A stretch of DNA of 64,000 bases from Nepenthes gracilis (taxonomy: Eukaryota; Streptophyta; Magnoliopsida; Caryophyllales; Nepenthaceae): contig BSYO01000031.1 in assembly GCA_033239525.1 (NCBI GenBank), positions 2,046,001 through 2,110,000 on the forward strand, given 5' to 3'. Below are positions 22,901 to 34,269 of this stretch, one piece after another (position 1 is the stretch's first letter; every line of letters starts with the position of its first letter). Below the pieces are notes generated by a model. The model searched no databases and was not told where the DNA came from. It saw only the letters and a list, made by a program, of their open reading frames with translations. Both the position numbers and the translations under genes were made by a program.

Positions 22901-25900
22901 AAGCTTTCAGTTTGACAAGATCTTCCTTTTCAGGTTGACAAATATCAAATGGTTTCAAAATAGAACTTCCAGGGTGCTTTGAGTTACTATTTCTACTAGT
23001 AACTGCATTTTTAAGATCACGGGGTTCCAACTTTGATCTTTTGGCATGAGATGGCCCAAGCTTTCCGAAACTGGTAGGCAAAGAATACTCCTCAAATTCA
23101 CTTGTTTGCATTAAGCTGCTGTTTTCAGGAATGGCAGATCGCTCTTGTTGAAGTTTAACTTTTTGAGTTGATTGACAAATCGAGCGAACTGAGAGAGGAG
23201 GCTGCTCTTCATTGTGGTCACGATCTAACACCGAGATTGCCTTAAGCGAATTCAAACTGCTCAACATCTCTGAGTTGGATGGGCATTTTCGATTTGTATC
23301 GAGCTTGGGAAACTTGCTTGTCATCTCAGATGAAGAATATTGATTGTGCTTTCGATCTGGCCACCCCATATGTTTCAAAATCGGTGCAGTTAAGATCCTT
23401 GGGCGACGGTTGGTTGGGGGCAGATCTCCATGCTTGATATCATGAGAAATGTTCAAAGAAGAAGCATTGGCGTCCCCCTGCTCATTTGAAGAACATACAA
23501 CAAAAGACCTTTGTCCAATAAATACAAATTACCAATTATATGGATATATGAAGGAATGTACAACATGGATGAGAATATCGGTCACGATTATATCGGTATT
23601 AGATATATGAAACAATACCTAACAGTATTGGATATATAAGATGAAAATAAATTCTAAAAAACTCAAACTAACAAAGTTGTATCAGCCAATATATCAGTTG
23701 TATATTAGTTTTATAAGTCTATGTAGAAATATATTACAATATTGTCCGGTATTAGAGTGTCCCAATACTAATATATATTGGTCAATATGTATAGTATTAC
23801 CGATATTTTCATCCATGATGTACAACCTTTTGTAAAGGGTAAAATATTCCATACATTAGTTTCGATCATGTCAGTGCTAGAAATGAAAATACCAATATCA
23901 ATATCATTTGGGATCATATTAGTATTGGACATATCAAATACTATATATCAGAATAAGATATATCGAAAAAAAAATTCTGAAAATCGTAACCTAACTATAT
24001 CACCAACACATCAATATATTATGATATTATTACAGTATCGGAAAATATTGGTATTAGGGTAGCCCAATAATGATATCTATCGGCCAATATTTTTATTTAT
24101 AATCAGTACTACTTTCCTATAAGTTGCCTTTTCTGGTACAAAGAACATAGCCATTATACTCTAATGTTAGTCATTGCCATACATAATTTGAAAATTCTGT
24201 CTCTTATAAAGATAGCAAGGACATTTGATAAAAGACCATCACATAAATTTGAATTACAAATTAAATGGATACGGGAAGGAATATACAACCTTTTTGAGGG
24301 GTAAAATACCACAGACATTAGCTTCAATCATATTGCTACTAATTTTCTGTTAGTTGCGATTTTTTGTTTAGAAGAACATACGCGTTATACACATTGCAAT
24401 GGTAACCAACATATTATAGATGAAAATATTGATATTAATCATTACTATATCGTTATCAAACATATTAAAAATATGTATCGGTATTAGATATATCAGAAAA
24501 AAATTTTAAAAATTGTAAACTAATTGAGTTATATAAGCTAATACATCATGATATATTACCAATAATGACATCTTGTAATATTGTCACAATATCAAAAAAT
24601 ATCCACCGGTAATTATATCAATGCAACAGACATGATTTGATACTTCATGTCTTATAATGACAGTGACGCCACATATCGGCTAGCAATTTCAAGCTCTCCA
24701 TCATCCATTGCTGTATAGATTCTATGAAATCCGATTACAGTGTGAATTTTTAGACTTTATTGAAACCACTTATCCTTCCTTTTCTCAGCTTTTAAGGCTA
24801 TGTGGCGTTATACTAGTGTTTGAAATAGTACCTAGATTATTGAAAATATTATTGATGCAAATATCGGCTAATAAGTATCAACATCATGACCTTTGATACC
24901 ATGAGAATATTGGAACATACTTCTGTATCGGTAATATATTATAACATATCATTCAATAATCAAAATATCAATAGATATAATCAATATTTGACTAATATAT
25001 AGACCAATACAGTCCTGTTAATTTACAATTTTTAAAAATATATTTTCTTTTGATACATCCAATACCGGTATCTATTGTTTGATATTGATATGACTGTGAC
25101 CAACACCATTATTGATATTGGTACCAATATTTTCATCCATAGAATGCACTCCATCCACATGCTAAATGCCCAACAAATGTTGCACTTTTGCTCATACAAA
25201 AGACAACCCAATATAAGAAGTTCTCGCTATGTACGGGGTATGAGAAAATGTCAAACCACTTTGAGTCCATCACATGTAATTTTGCTTTATATTATGCAAG
25301 AAACCGTTTGCATGGCCAAAAATCTCTGACCATTAGGCCACATGACGGCAACTCCATTGTTGCACCAAGACTACCCTTTAAAAATCTCAAAGTCAATTAA
25401 CCGTCAACAAGCCTAAAGCATCCATTATCCCACAGTTTAACCTATAAGTAAACATCTAAACATCGTTTGTTCCAAATCCCAGCAACAATAACAAACAAAT
25501 TCATATACAACAATATAGCTTCGTTAGATGTCCTACCCATTTGCAACTCATTTACGAACCACTGTCGACATCTAGAGACCATTGGAATTAAAATAATAAT
25601 CATAATAAGAAAATTAAAATGGAATCTGTCTGTAGAGTTCGTGTTGTAGGAGGGTTGTAAATGGGCGAAAATTTTTGGGTTTCTCATATTGAAAAACTGT
25701 TTGGTATGGGATATTAAAAATGAGGGATTTGGCAAATTCATCAAAACTGACCAGTACGCACATTTCAACGCACGATTTCACGAGATTTCAATCCACCATT
25801 TGACGAGTGATGCAGTGATTTCTGAACTCTCTTTCAAAGAGAAAATTATACTTAAAACGAACCAATTAGAGGGTTTATTTAGAAAGCTGTCAATAAGTAA

Positions 25901-26356
25901 CAGCTAAATTTTCTTTCAATTTCGCAGGATTCTAAGCTGTTCAACAAGAAAATGAGTAATTATTATTGTAAAATTCACATAGGATACTACACACGAGATT
26001 CTTCCAATTTTATTCCACAAATTTATACCACACGATGCCTCAAATAAAAAAAAAAAAAATGGAGATGTCAGAGCATAAGTTGAGAAGCGGTAAAAATAAA
26101 AAAGCATGAAAAACAGCAAAATCAGAAGTGTGCTCACAGTTTGATGAAGAACAGGAAACTTGTCAGACTGGTCTTCTTCTCCAGAACATCCTTCGCAAGT
26201 GTTCAGAACTTCCATCTTCTTTGCCACTGAGGAAAACTGAAGAGCAACTGCAACAGACGATGACAGTCCAATGAAACCGCCGCTCGATGGGGAAGCTCTG
26301 CGGAACGAAGAGGGAAGGAGCATAATACGATGCCCTTTGTCTGGAGTCCCGATCAT
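19934..26356 (-). CDS. AlkB-homologue 2-oxoglutarate/Fe(II)-dependent dioxygenase
   Basis: Four exons join in phase 0 into a 512-residue model: 26356-26138, 23477-22779, 21515-21171 and 20209-19934. Exons 2-4 are firm; exon 1 (MIGTPDKGHRIMLLP...) is tentative, chosen because its donor ACT/GTGAGC and the CAG/GGG acceptor keep phase. The N-terminal 280 residues are low in recognisable motifs. The catalytic domain starts near KPFDICQPEKEDL and LRPGMVLLKNYI (exon 2), then RRCRDLGLGPGGFYQPGYND and SPDICIVNFYSTTGRLGLHQ (exon 3). Exon 4 has GLPVVSFSIGDAAEFLY and ends RPGRLNLTFRQY. The Fe(II) ligands H420 and D422 (LHQDRD) are split across the exon 3/4 junction, with the distal H480 in FHGV. R504 and R510 fit the 2-oxoglutarate site. 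This plant AlkB group is linked to demethylation of alkylated bases in DNA, including N6-methyladenine; the substrate here is inferred. Its introns hold six MITEs. Confidence 0.9.
20861..21123 (+). mobile_element. hAT-like MITE copy 1 (AlkB intron 3)
   Basis: It begins CATAGATGAAAATATCA and ends ttttgtcagtg. It is flanked by ctcgacaa (20853-20860) and ctagacaa (21124-21131), an 8-bp duplication with one mismatch. The interior carries the family words: tattggtat-type runs, 'gatatatc' palindromes and tatcggccaatattttt near the right end. It encodes nothing and lies wholly in an intron. Confidence 0.8.
22052..22336 (+). mobile_element. hAT-like MITE copy 2, 3'-truncated (AlkB intron 2)
   Basis: It begins CATGAATGAAAATATTAGT and contains atatcggccgatatatcac and gtatcgagggtgtctaata. 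The final 30-40 bases seen in complete copies, including the right terminal repeat, are missing. No target duplication can therefore be checked. Confidence 0.7.
23564..23817 (+). mobile_element. hAT-like MITE copy 3, complete (AlkB intron 1)
   Basis: This is the reference copy of the family, 254 bp. The left end is CATGGATGAGAATATCGGT; the right end reverse-complements to CATGGATGAAAATATCGGT, one mismatch in 19. It is flanked by perfect ATGTACAA duplications at 23556-23563 and 23818-23825. Ends starting CA with an 8-bp target duplication fit the hAT superfamily. The interior is AT-rich and self-complementary around 'atcagccaatatatcag', and encodes no protein. Confidence 0.9.
23878..24101 (+). 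mobile_element. hAT-like MITE copy 4 (AlkB intron 1)
   Basis: It begins TAGAAATGAAAATACC and ends atcggccaatatttttatttata. Flanks are gtcagtgc (23870-23877) and atcagtac (24102-24109), six of eight alike and both differences transitions. It lies about 50 bp from copy 3 in the same orientation. Confidence 0.75.
24414..24603 (+). mobile_element. hAT-like MITE copy 5, truncated (AlkB intron 1)
   Basis: It begins TATAGATGAAAATATTGAT and contains cggtattagatatatcaga and aatattgtcacaatatcaaaaaatatc. The last part of the element is missing, and no target duplication was found. Confidence 0.65.
24849..25142 (-). mobile_element. hAT-like MITE copy 6, inverted (AlkB intron 1)
   Basis: The left end reads TTATTGATGCAAATATCGG and the right end reverse-complements to CTATGGATGAAAATATTGG. 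The interior order (gataccgg- and gatatatta-type words) is reversed relative to copies 1-5. No matching 8-bp flanks were found at these limits, so the ends may be off by a few bases. Confidence 0.7.
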
Positions 26357-27674
26357 CTCCGCCGCTCATAAAGCTGGGGTTTATTGGAATTCTCATGAAG
26401 AAGTAAATTCCGCCATCAATGGTGCCGCTTGAAAGGGATTTTGACTGCTCTTCGGTTTAAATTTTAACGATGAAAAACATGAACATTTATCAAAATAAAA
26501 TTATAAATTTATGATTTTATATAAATTATAAGATATATAAAATTATATAAATTTAATATTTAATTTATGAATTTAAACCCCCCAAAAAAAAAAAAAAAAT
26601 AGGTGCAGTTTTTTATATTTATTTATAATTGCAAAATTGTGAAGTTATATTTTAACAAAATATATTCATAATTTGACAAAAAAAAATTTATTTTTTCTTA
26701 AATTTTGGTATATACTAACTAAACATAAAATATTTTGGTAATCATGAAAATGTTTAATTTGATTTTTAGATTTTAAAAGTATTATGTTAATATTCTGAGA
26801 TTTTTTTTTTCTTAAAAATGGTTTAAGGTTATATAATTATTAATTTTCAGAATCAATTTAAATGTAACTTTTAAATTCGATGATTCAATAATTTTTATTT
26901 TATTATATCAGTCGTTTATCCATTTTTGATACAGATTTGCATTTTAATATCAATTTGGATTTAAATTGATGAAATAAATAATTAAATTTTTGAGACTTAA
27001 GAATTAAATAATGATTTAATTTAGTTATATATTAAGCGTTATAGATTAGATTTCATGATCAAAGATGTGACATTTAATCAAATTAAAAACTTTACTCAAA
27101 TACGAATAAATTTTTATTTTTTTCATATCAAAGAAAATAATTGTAGAATTTTATTTAAATTTCTTTAAATGTATGACTTGCAATAAGATTATGAACATAT
27201 AAAAAATAGTAAGGTAAAATTAAAGACATGTAATAACTTAAATATATACTTTATAAAATTGTAGAAAATGTTTGGTAGAAAATGCAGGAATTAGCATGGT
27301 TCAAGTGATTCCTTTAATTATAGATATGTAGGGATAATTATGTGAAAACACATGATATGCAAAAATATACAATTGAAATTTAAAAATATATAGGAGTATT
27401 TAACAGATAATTAAAGACATGTAAGATTAACATTGATAAAATTTAGCATTTAAACTGATTTGCATGCATTCATGACATGTAGATCATAAAAACTTATGAA
27501 ATGAAATAGATTTATATGCATGTAAAGTACGATCACTTTAAATATAAAAATAACACATGTATAAATATTTAAAATAAAAAATATTCAAAGAAATAAAAAA
27601 TGGACAACAATAAAGAAAGAATTGGTTTAGAAGTACTTATCTTTACCTGATTTCTAGTAAAAGATCTTTGATTT
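26357..27674. other. AT-rich region upstream of the AlkB gene, no gene seen
   Basis: The stretch is very AT-rich with short A-runs. It should contain the AlkB promoter, but no convincing TATA box or other element could be singled out against the background. No reading frame of interest exists on either strand. Confidence 0.6.
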
Positions 27675-29093
27675 TATAACACGCTGTTTTTAATTAATTT
27701 AATTTGATATTATCAATTTATTTTAGATTTATTAAAAATAATTATACATAAATATTTTAAAAAAATTGAGAATGGAAGTAAGCTTGGCGCTTGATATATG
27801 CATATCACGCACTCATGTGCATTTTAGACAAATTGTATACATCTAATGAATGCCTCTGTAACGCTTAAACGTGTTTTGGGTAGATTGTATAGCCCTTGAA
27901 GAGCGCCTCTACGGCACTTGTGTTCAAAATTGGCAAATTACTTATGCCTAAGTTGCATCTGATACAACGCTCGTTTGCAATGAAGGATTGGAGCGATACC
28001 TGATGCACGTCTGACTGATACTCGTGTATTGATTTGCTTATATAAGCGTACTTAATCCTATTTTCGGCATTTTCACAAAAAAAAAGGGGAGAAAAAGGAT
28101 TTTAAAGTCTTATTTTATCATATTTGACAGATTTAAGACTTAAGGCAAGTATTTTAAAATATAATCTTTAGTTTATTTTAATTTTGCTCTAATTTTGTTT
28201 ATATTTTGTAGTTTTATTATACATATATATTATATTTTACTTCCCCCACTTTAAATATATATGCATGCATATAATTTTATCAAATATTTTAAAGTTTTGT
28301 TTTGGTTTTTGCCTAATATTTGATGAGTTCTTTTTTTTTGTATAAATAAGTAAATATTTTAAAATATTATATTAATATATAAATTACTTGTAAAGGAAAA
28401 GTAATAAAAACTTACATTTAGGCCTTTCATGTGTTATTCTATATATGTGTTTTAGATTGTACTCTATTTTATTATTTTGATATTTATACTTTTCTATAGT
28501 GTGAAAAATTTTATATTTATACTTTTCCAATGTAAAACTTTTATAATTTTTTATTAGAGTTAAAAAGTTTTAAAATTTTGTTATATAGTCCCCCGATTTG
28601 GTTATATTATCAAGAACTACATAAAAATCAAACGAAACTAATATATTCAGATGCCCTAATATATTTAGATAGATTTAAATATTATATTTATTATCTATAT
28701 GTGGTAAAAAAATGATATTTGATCCTATCTATCAGAAGAAATATGTAGATGACTCGTCTATGGGTCTAAATAATTATAATTTAATTTAAGATTATCAAGA
28801 TTATATGTGACCCTTTGTAAAATTAGTCTTTTAGTATTTGATTCCCACACTTTACAATATTTTAGATTTTTAACTTGAAAATTATAGGTACAGGCCACCA
28901 TTTGGTTTTATGATATTGAATTTTGGATGATTTTATATATTCAGATATATTCGTCTTTAGAATTATAAATTTTATGTATAAAATTATATTTAGATATTTG
29001 GCATATTTGGACTCCTGATTTGTAATAGATTTTGTATATGTTTTAACGTTCTCATTTTCTTGTTCTAATTTATGGATATATGTACTTATTTTG

Positions 29094-29134
<41 letters not shown>

Positions 29135-29193
29135 CTAATACTTATTAGATATTTGACTCATAATTTTATTATTTCTAACCCTTCCATATTAGG
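27675..29193 (+). repeat. Tekay-like LTR, plus orientation, lacking its 3' end
   Basis: It starts TATAACACGCTG and continues taatttgatattatcaattt, the reverse complement of the terminal part of the LTR at 330-2246. It includes the GC-rich patch (cttggcgcttgatatatgc, near 27785) and 'ctaacccttccatatta' at its right end. The terminal 500 bases present in the adjacent inverted copy are absent. An (AT)n run lies at 29096-29130. It forms one arm of a large inverted repeat. Confidence 0.7.
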
Positions 29194-30783
29194 TGTCATG
29201 AACCTGAACCAAAAACAGAACTAATAATAATTAAAAATAATTATAATCCATAAAATAAAATTTTAAAATAAAGACATCCAAATACAATACTCAAATCTGA
29301 GTTGAACCTAACAAGATATCCACATAATCCCAACAATAACTATAATAATAGACAATGATATCAATCATTACAAAAGCATTTCAAAATATCAATCTAGATA
29401 ATAAAACTGAACACAATCTGCTCTAAATATCCTTAAGAAAAAAGTGACAAATCGGCAATATAAATCATACTACTGATCTAATATCAACCAAATACCATAA
29501 TAACCAAATAACAAAATAATCTAAGCCCTAACTTTATAACATTAAAATATACTAATATCAATTTATCTTTCTTTCTTTCAATATCGAAATATATCTACTA
29601 TAAATACAATCTAACTACATATTAATATTACAAAACATAAAAAAATATCTATTAGCATCGACGTCCAAGCTCCCTACATGACATCTATAGTCTTCTAATA
29701 TGGAAGGGTTAGAAATAATGAAAATCATGAGTCGAATACTCAACAAGTTTTAGTATGTATATATAACAAAATAATACATCCATTATTAGAGCGAATGGGT
29801 AAATCGATTAACAAATAAAATATATAAGAGCTAAAATCCAAATATCGGTTATGACAAATCAGTAAATGTTTAAATGTAGTCTCGTACGTAAAGTTCATAA
29901 ATCAAAAATAAATGTTAAGTGATCCAAATGCACGAAACCAACCAAATTTGATATCTAAATTCAAACGGCGTCAAAATCTGTGAATCTCATATCAAAATTT
30001 TGAGTATCTAAATTAATAAAGGTAAAATATATCAAAAATCTAAAATATACTCAAATTGGAAAACTAAAAATCAAAAGATTAACTTTGAAAAATGATTACA
30101 TATATTTTCAATAACTTTAAGCTGAATTACTACAATTTAGACTCATAGGTGGGTCATCTACATATTTTCACCTACAGATGGGGACAAATGTCAATTTCTT
30201 TTACTATCTGTAGATGATAGGTGCATTCTTTAAATTTGTTTGAATATATTATGACGTTTAAATATATTAATTTTATTCAATTTCTTATGATAATTCTCAT
30301 AAAAATCAGATTGGGGAGATTCTCTATAACAAAGTGCAAAACATTTTCTATCCGGCGAAAAAGTAAAAAGATTTCACTTTGAGAAGTACAAACCAAAACA
30401 TTTCACCTAGAAAGTATATATATTGAATCAAATACAAAATAGAGTTCGACTCAAAACAATTGTATAAAATACCACATGTAAGTCCCATATATAAGCTTTC
30501 GTAACTTTTTCTTTGCAAATATTATTATACATGAATATAATAACTTAAAATATCCATCCATTTTTCACAAAGCAAATAGAATCCTCAAATATTGACAAAC
30601 CAAAACTAAACCTCAAAACATCACTGCATGCATGTACAATGAATAAAAATGGGGTAAGTAAAAATGATATGCACATATAATAAAATCACCAAATATAAGC
30701 AAAACTAATAAAAAATAAAAATAGATCAAGGATAGGGTTTAAGAATACTTACATTTAACCTTTATTCTAATATATCTGACCAA
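29194..30783 (-). repeat. Tekay-like LTR, minus orientation, lacking its 5' end
   Basis: It starts TGTCATGAACCTGAACC. From 29697 (taatatggaagggttagaaa) to about 30783 it is the inverted complement of 29193 back to about 28130; for example cctatgagtctaaatt in reverse complement pairs with ctatgggtctaaat near 28760. The first 500 bases have no partner in the plus arm and would form the loop of a hairpin. The element ends abruptly near a MITE scrap. Confidence 0.7.
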
Positions 30784-30789
30784 AAAAAT

Positions 30790-30914
30790 ATTCCAAGTGC
30801 ATATTTAATTGGTAGAAATAAAAATTTTATTCTCATCTTTTTTGCAATGAAATATTTATTCTACTATTTGGTTACTTTTTGATAAGAAATAAATATTCCT
30901 AGAGGAATATTTAT
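30790..30914. repeat. scrap of Tourist-like MITE
   Basis: The words tattctcatc, tatttattctactatttgg, gttacttttt and aatattcctagaggaatattt resemble the arms of the MITEs at 5195-6172 and 45917-48287 ('ggaatag', 'tttggtta'). It is cut on the right by the chromovirus LTR that starts at 30915. Confidence 0.4.
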
Positions 30915-32945
30915 TGTAATACTTAAATCCCTATTTGAATTATTTTGAATGTATTCAATATTTTTGATTTAATAGATGTGTTGAATTAATAGTATTTCAT
31001 AAAATTTTAAAGGACTTTGATTCGGTGTTCGATACTCTAGGCTCGCTTGCTGTGCGCCCAAGGCACGAAAATTAGAATGTGTGCACCCGATGAGGGCTTG
31101 AGGCTCACTTGAGCACAATTTTTAGAATGGGTCGTGTTTGGACAGCACTCAAGCACCGGGCTACCCAAGAGCACGTGCCCAATGCATGCCTAAGGCACAC
31201 TCGAGTGCGGGTCGCTTTATAAAAGCATGCGCAGGTTAGGATTTTTCCATTCTTCGCGTGGCAAGGTAGGAGAGAGAGCAGAGGAAAAGGAGCAGAGAGA
31301 AAGCGGTGATTGGGCATCTTGGAACATCCTTTTGTCAGATCTACTAAGTATAAGGTTAAGGTAAGTATCCATAAGTCAAATTCTTGGTCTATTTTCATGT
31401 CCAACGCTGTTAATGTATATTTTAGAGATTTTCTTTACATGCATATTATTGTTATGCATCACATTCCTTTATTGTGTACATGTATGTATATTTTATTGGT
31501 TATTCAATGGTTTTACATGAGTATTTATAATTTTGGTGGATTTTATTATTTATGGAAACCCAAAATGATATATATATATATATATATATTTATGTATCTG
31601 TATATTATGAACCATGAACTATGCCTTACATTAGTCCACATGCATGCTACCGGGGGCGACATGGACTATGGCGGTCCGATACCCGAGGGATAAATATATG
31701 TGATTCGAGATATATGGTATTTGGTACTACTCATGATAGGAAGGCTTAGTCCCGATGGGAATATATGTGATATATTATCTCTCTTTCACCTATAGGAAGG
31801 TTGAGGCATGTTGTAGTCGACTTATCTCACTGTGTGTTTTAAATGAAAATCATTATAAGAATTAATAAAAATTAATATATTCAAACGTCCTAATATATAA
31901 CTAAACTTAATGTTGTACCTAAAGTCGCAGGTGGCAAAATACAGTGAGCAAGTTTCGAGTTTATAGGAGATAAGGTATATAGATGGCCTTGAGCTCCCGA
32001 CCTAAAACGCAACCGATCTAGCCAAGATTATTAGATAGGTGTATCCATTTCTCAAGTTGATCTAATAATCTTTAATTTTTCATACATGTTTTGTATTTCT
32101 ACATAGATTTATATTAGACTGTGATTTCAGATGCGTGGATTGGCCCATGAATTGGGCGATAGGAATATGTCATACGTATGGATAAGTGTTAAGCCTAGAA
32201 TACGTTTTGATTGTATGTTATGGTTTCGATTTCTTTTGATTTCTACACATGAGATTATAAAATTTGGATCCAAATGATGATATGTGTCCCACGCGGATGT
32301 GGTAACAGTTATGGCTTATGTAATGTGACATTGGATCACGATATACTATAACACAATATGATATTGTCTATGAGATTTGACCGAATCATAATTTATTATA
32401 GTTATATCCTGGATGGACAATTTGATGTGGATGATGAATTAGTACAAAACTATTCCTCGATTTTCAGTAATTTTACGGACCTTGTGGTTTGTTTTACACT
32501 ATTGTTATGTGAAATCTCTTTCCTCTAATTTATATGTAATGTTTTATACATACGATGACTCTTACTGAGTTTTAGGTCCACGTTTTCATATTTTATTTAT
32601 TTAGACTAGTGGCATGGATATCATTGTAGGAGTTCGGACTCGATTTGACACGATATCGTTTCCTTGGTGAGTATGGATGTTTATACTTGTTAGGATTTTG
32701 ATCTCAGGGGGTGTATTTTGTTATTGTAGATGGCCGGTTGTGGGCTATAAACTCTATATTGAGAATTATGGGATATTTATATTTTATAAATGAGTTGTTA
32801 TTTCATTGGATATCCCTTTTTTGATTTGTGGATAGCAAGTCATATATTTTGTTGTTTATTATATCCAATGAGATCTCATACGAGTCGTATTCTGTTGGGT
32901 TCTGTACATATGTAGATTGTCATGCTCGGGTCGAATTATATCGTT
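30915..32945 (+). repeat. 5' LTR of the chromovirus
   Basis: It starts TGTAATACTTAAATCCC, matching TGTAATACTAGAATCCC at the 3' LTR start (37293). Shared blocks include gaattattttgaatgtattc, the GC-rich region at 31020-31240 (gctcgcttgctgtgcgcc, caatgcatgcctaaggc) and ggattggcccatgaattgggc. The right limit is set near catgctcgggtcgaattata. A degenerate primer site (tgtaccagagatatg at about 33002) follows about 55 bp later, so the end is uncertain by that amount. Confidence 0.8.
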
Positions 32946-33134
32946 ATTGATGTATTTATTAAATTTTATATTATGAATTTTTATTTATTAGCCTGCATAT
33001 TATGTACCAGAGATATGACAGTGGTGATATCAAAGGATTGTTAAAAAGGGGAGTCATTTTGGGTTCTATTGAGTCATTTTTGGTCAATTTTGAAAAGATT
33101 ATTAATTAAATCTCACGTTTGATAGGTGAACGAT

Positions 33135-34170
33135 ATGGCAGATAATAGGCCTTCTAGGGATAGAAGATTGGTTTCCAGTTAGAAAGATGATAGTATGAGC
33201 AAAACTCATAAAGCCACTAGGAAAAGGAGATCGGTCTCTAGTCGCAAGGATGAATATTTGACAATGATAGACCGCATGAGCGACATTATGGGTTAGATGA
33301 TTTAGCGGCAAGATAGTGTTTTAGAAGCCATAAAGAGAATGACTCATCAAGGTCAAGAGGCTCAAAAGGCTATGAGGAGGATGGCTGAGTAAGGCCAAAG
33401 TAGGATGTCATTTAACAGATTCAAAAGCTATCATGTCCCGAAATTTTGGGGAGAGTTTGACCCTGTGAATGCAGAAAATTGGCTGCAAAAGTTGGAAAGA
33501 ATGTTTGAAGTAACTGATTGCCCCGAGAAAGACAAAATCAAATTTGCTCCTTATCGACTGGAATGTGAGACTTGCAGGTGGTAGGCACCTCAGCGCCACA
33601 CTTTGGGGCAAGGAAATGAAGAGATCTCCTAGGATGTCTTTCATAAGGCATTCTTGGACAAATTCTTCCCCAACATCTGAGACATTAAGACAGATGAGTT
33701 TAATTAATTGAGGCAAGGAAATAGATCAATAGTTGAGTGTGATACACAATTTTTGAAATTGTCCCAATTTTCCCCATATGTTATAGGAGATGAGGCTTTA
33801 AAGGTTCAGAAGTTTCTATTGGGATTAAATGATTCGATCAGGAAACACTTGGAGCCATTTCGGTTGAAGACATATAGTGAAATTTTGGATTGAGCCTTAT
33901 TGATTGAGCAGGGGCAATTTATAGAGAGATATTTCGAGAATAGATCATAGCATAAAGGTCAAAGTTCTCGAGGTAGAGGTTCCCAGTCAAAGTCTAAAGA
34001 CAAAGAGAAAGGAAACATGACTAAAGAGATGTCTTCTCCTCCAAAGTTTCGTTGTACAAAATCTGCATGTGTGGAAAGAATCATGCCGGGCAAGTTTATT
34101 TTCAGTAAAGTGGGGCATGTTACAAGTGTGATTAGAAAGGCCTTTATGCAAAGGACTGCCCTTAGTTTTC
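33135..34170 (+). pseudogene. chromovirus gag, full of stops
   Basis: ATG at 33135 begins MADNRPSRDRRLVSS and meets TAG within 20 codons. Further on, FNRFKSYHVPKFWGEFDPVN and AENWLQKLERMFEVTDCPE are typical of the capsid domain of this clade, followed by SIVECDTQFLKLSQFSPY and FLLGLNDSIRKHLEPFRL. A nucleocapsid zinc knuckle remnant near 34108-34155 reads CYKCD-stop-KGLYAKDC: the Cys residues are kept, a stop lies inside it and the His is Tyr. It cannot be translated intact. Confidence 0.85.
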
Positions 34171-34269
34171 GAGGAGGGAGCATCTAGATAGAAGGCCAAC
34201 GGTTTCTGGGAGAGTTTTTGTAATGTCAGCCCATGATACTAGGGAAAATCCATCTGTGGTGGAAGGCAA

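Noticed and set aside
20853..25142. CRISPR-like array from repeated 'atcggccgatatat' words
   Set aside because: Spacing is irregular, and the repeats are internal parts of MITE copies with terminal repeats and target duplications in a plant genome.
26163..26396. Alternative first exon frame of the AlkB gene (MRIPINPSFMSGGDD...)
   Set aside because: It overlaps the chosen frame but offers no donor that keeps phase with exon 2; the frame from 26356 does.
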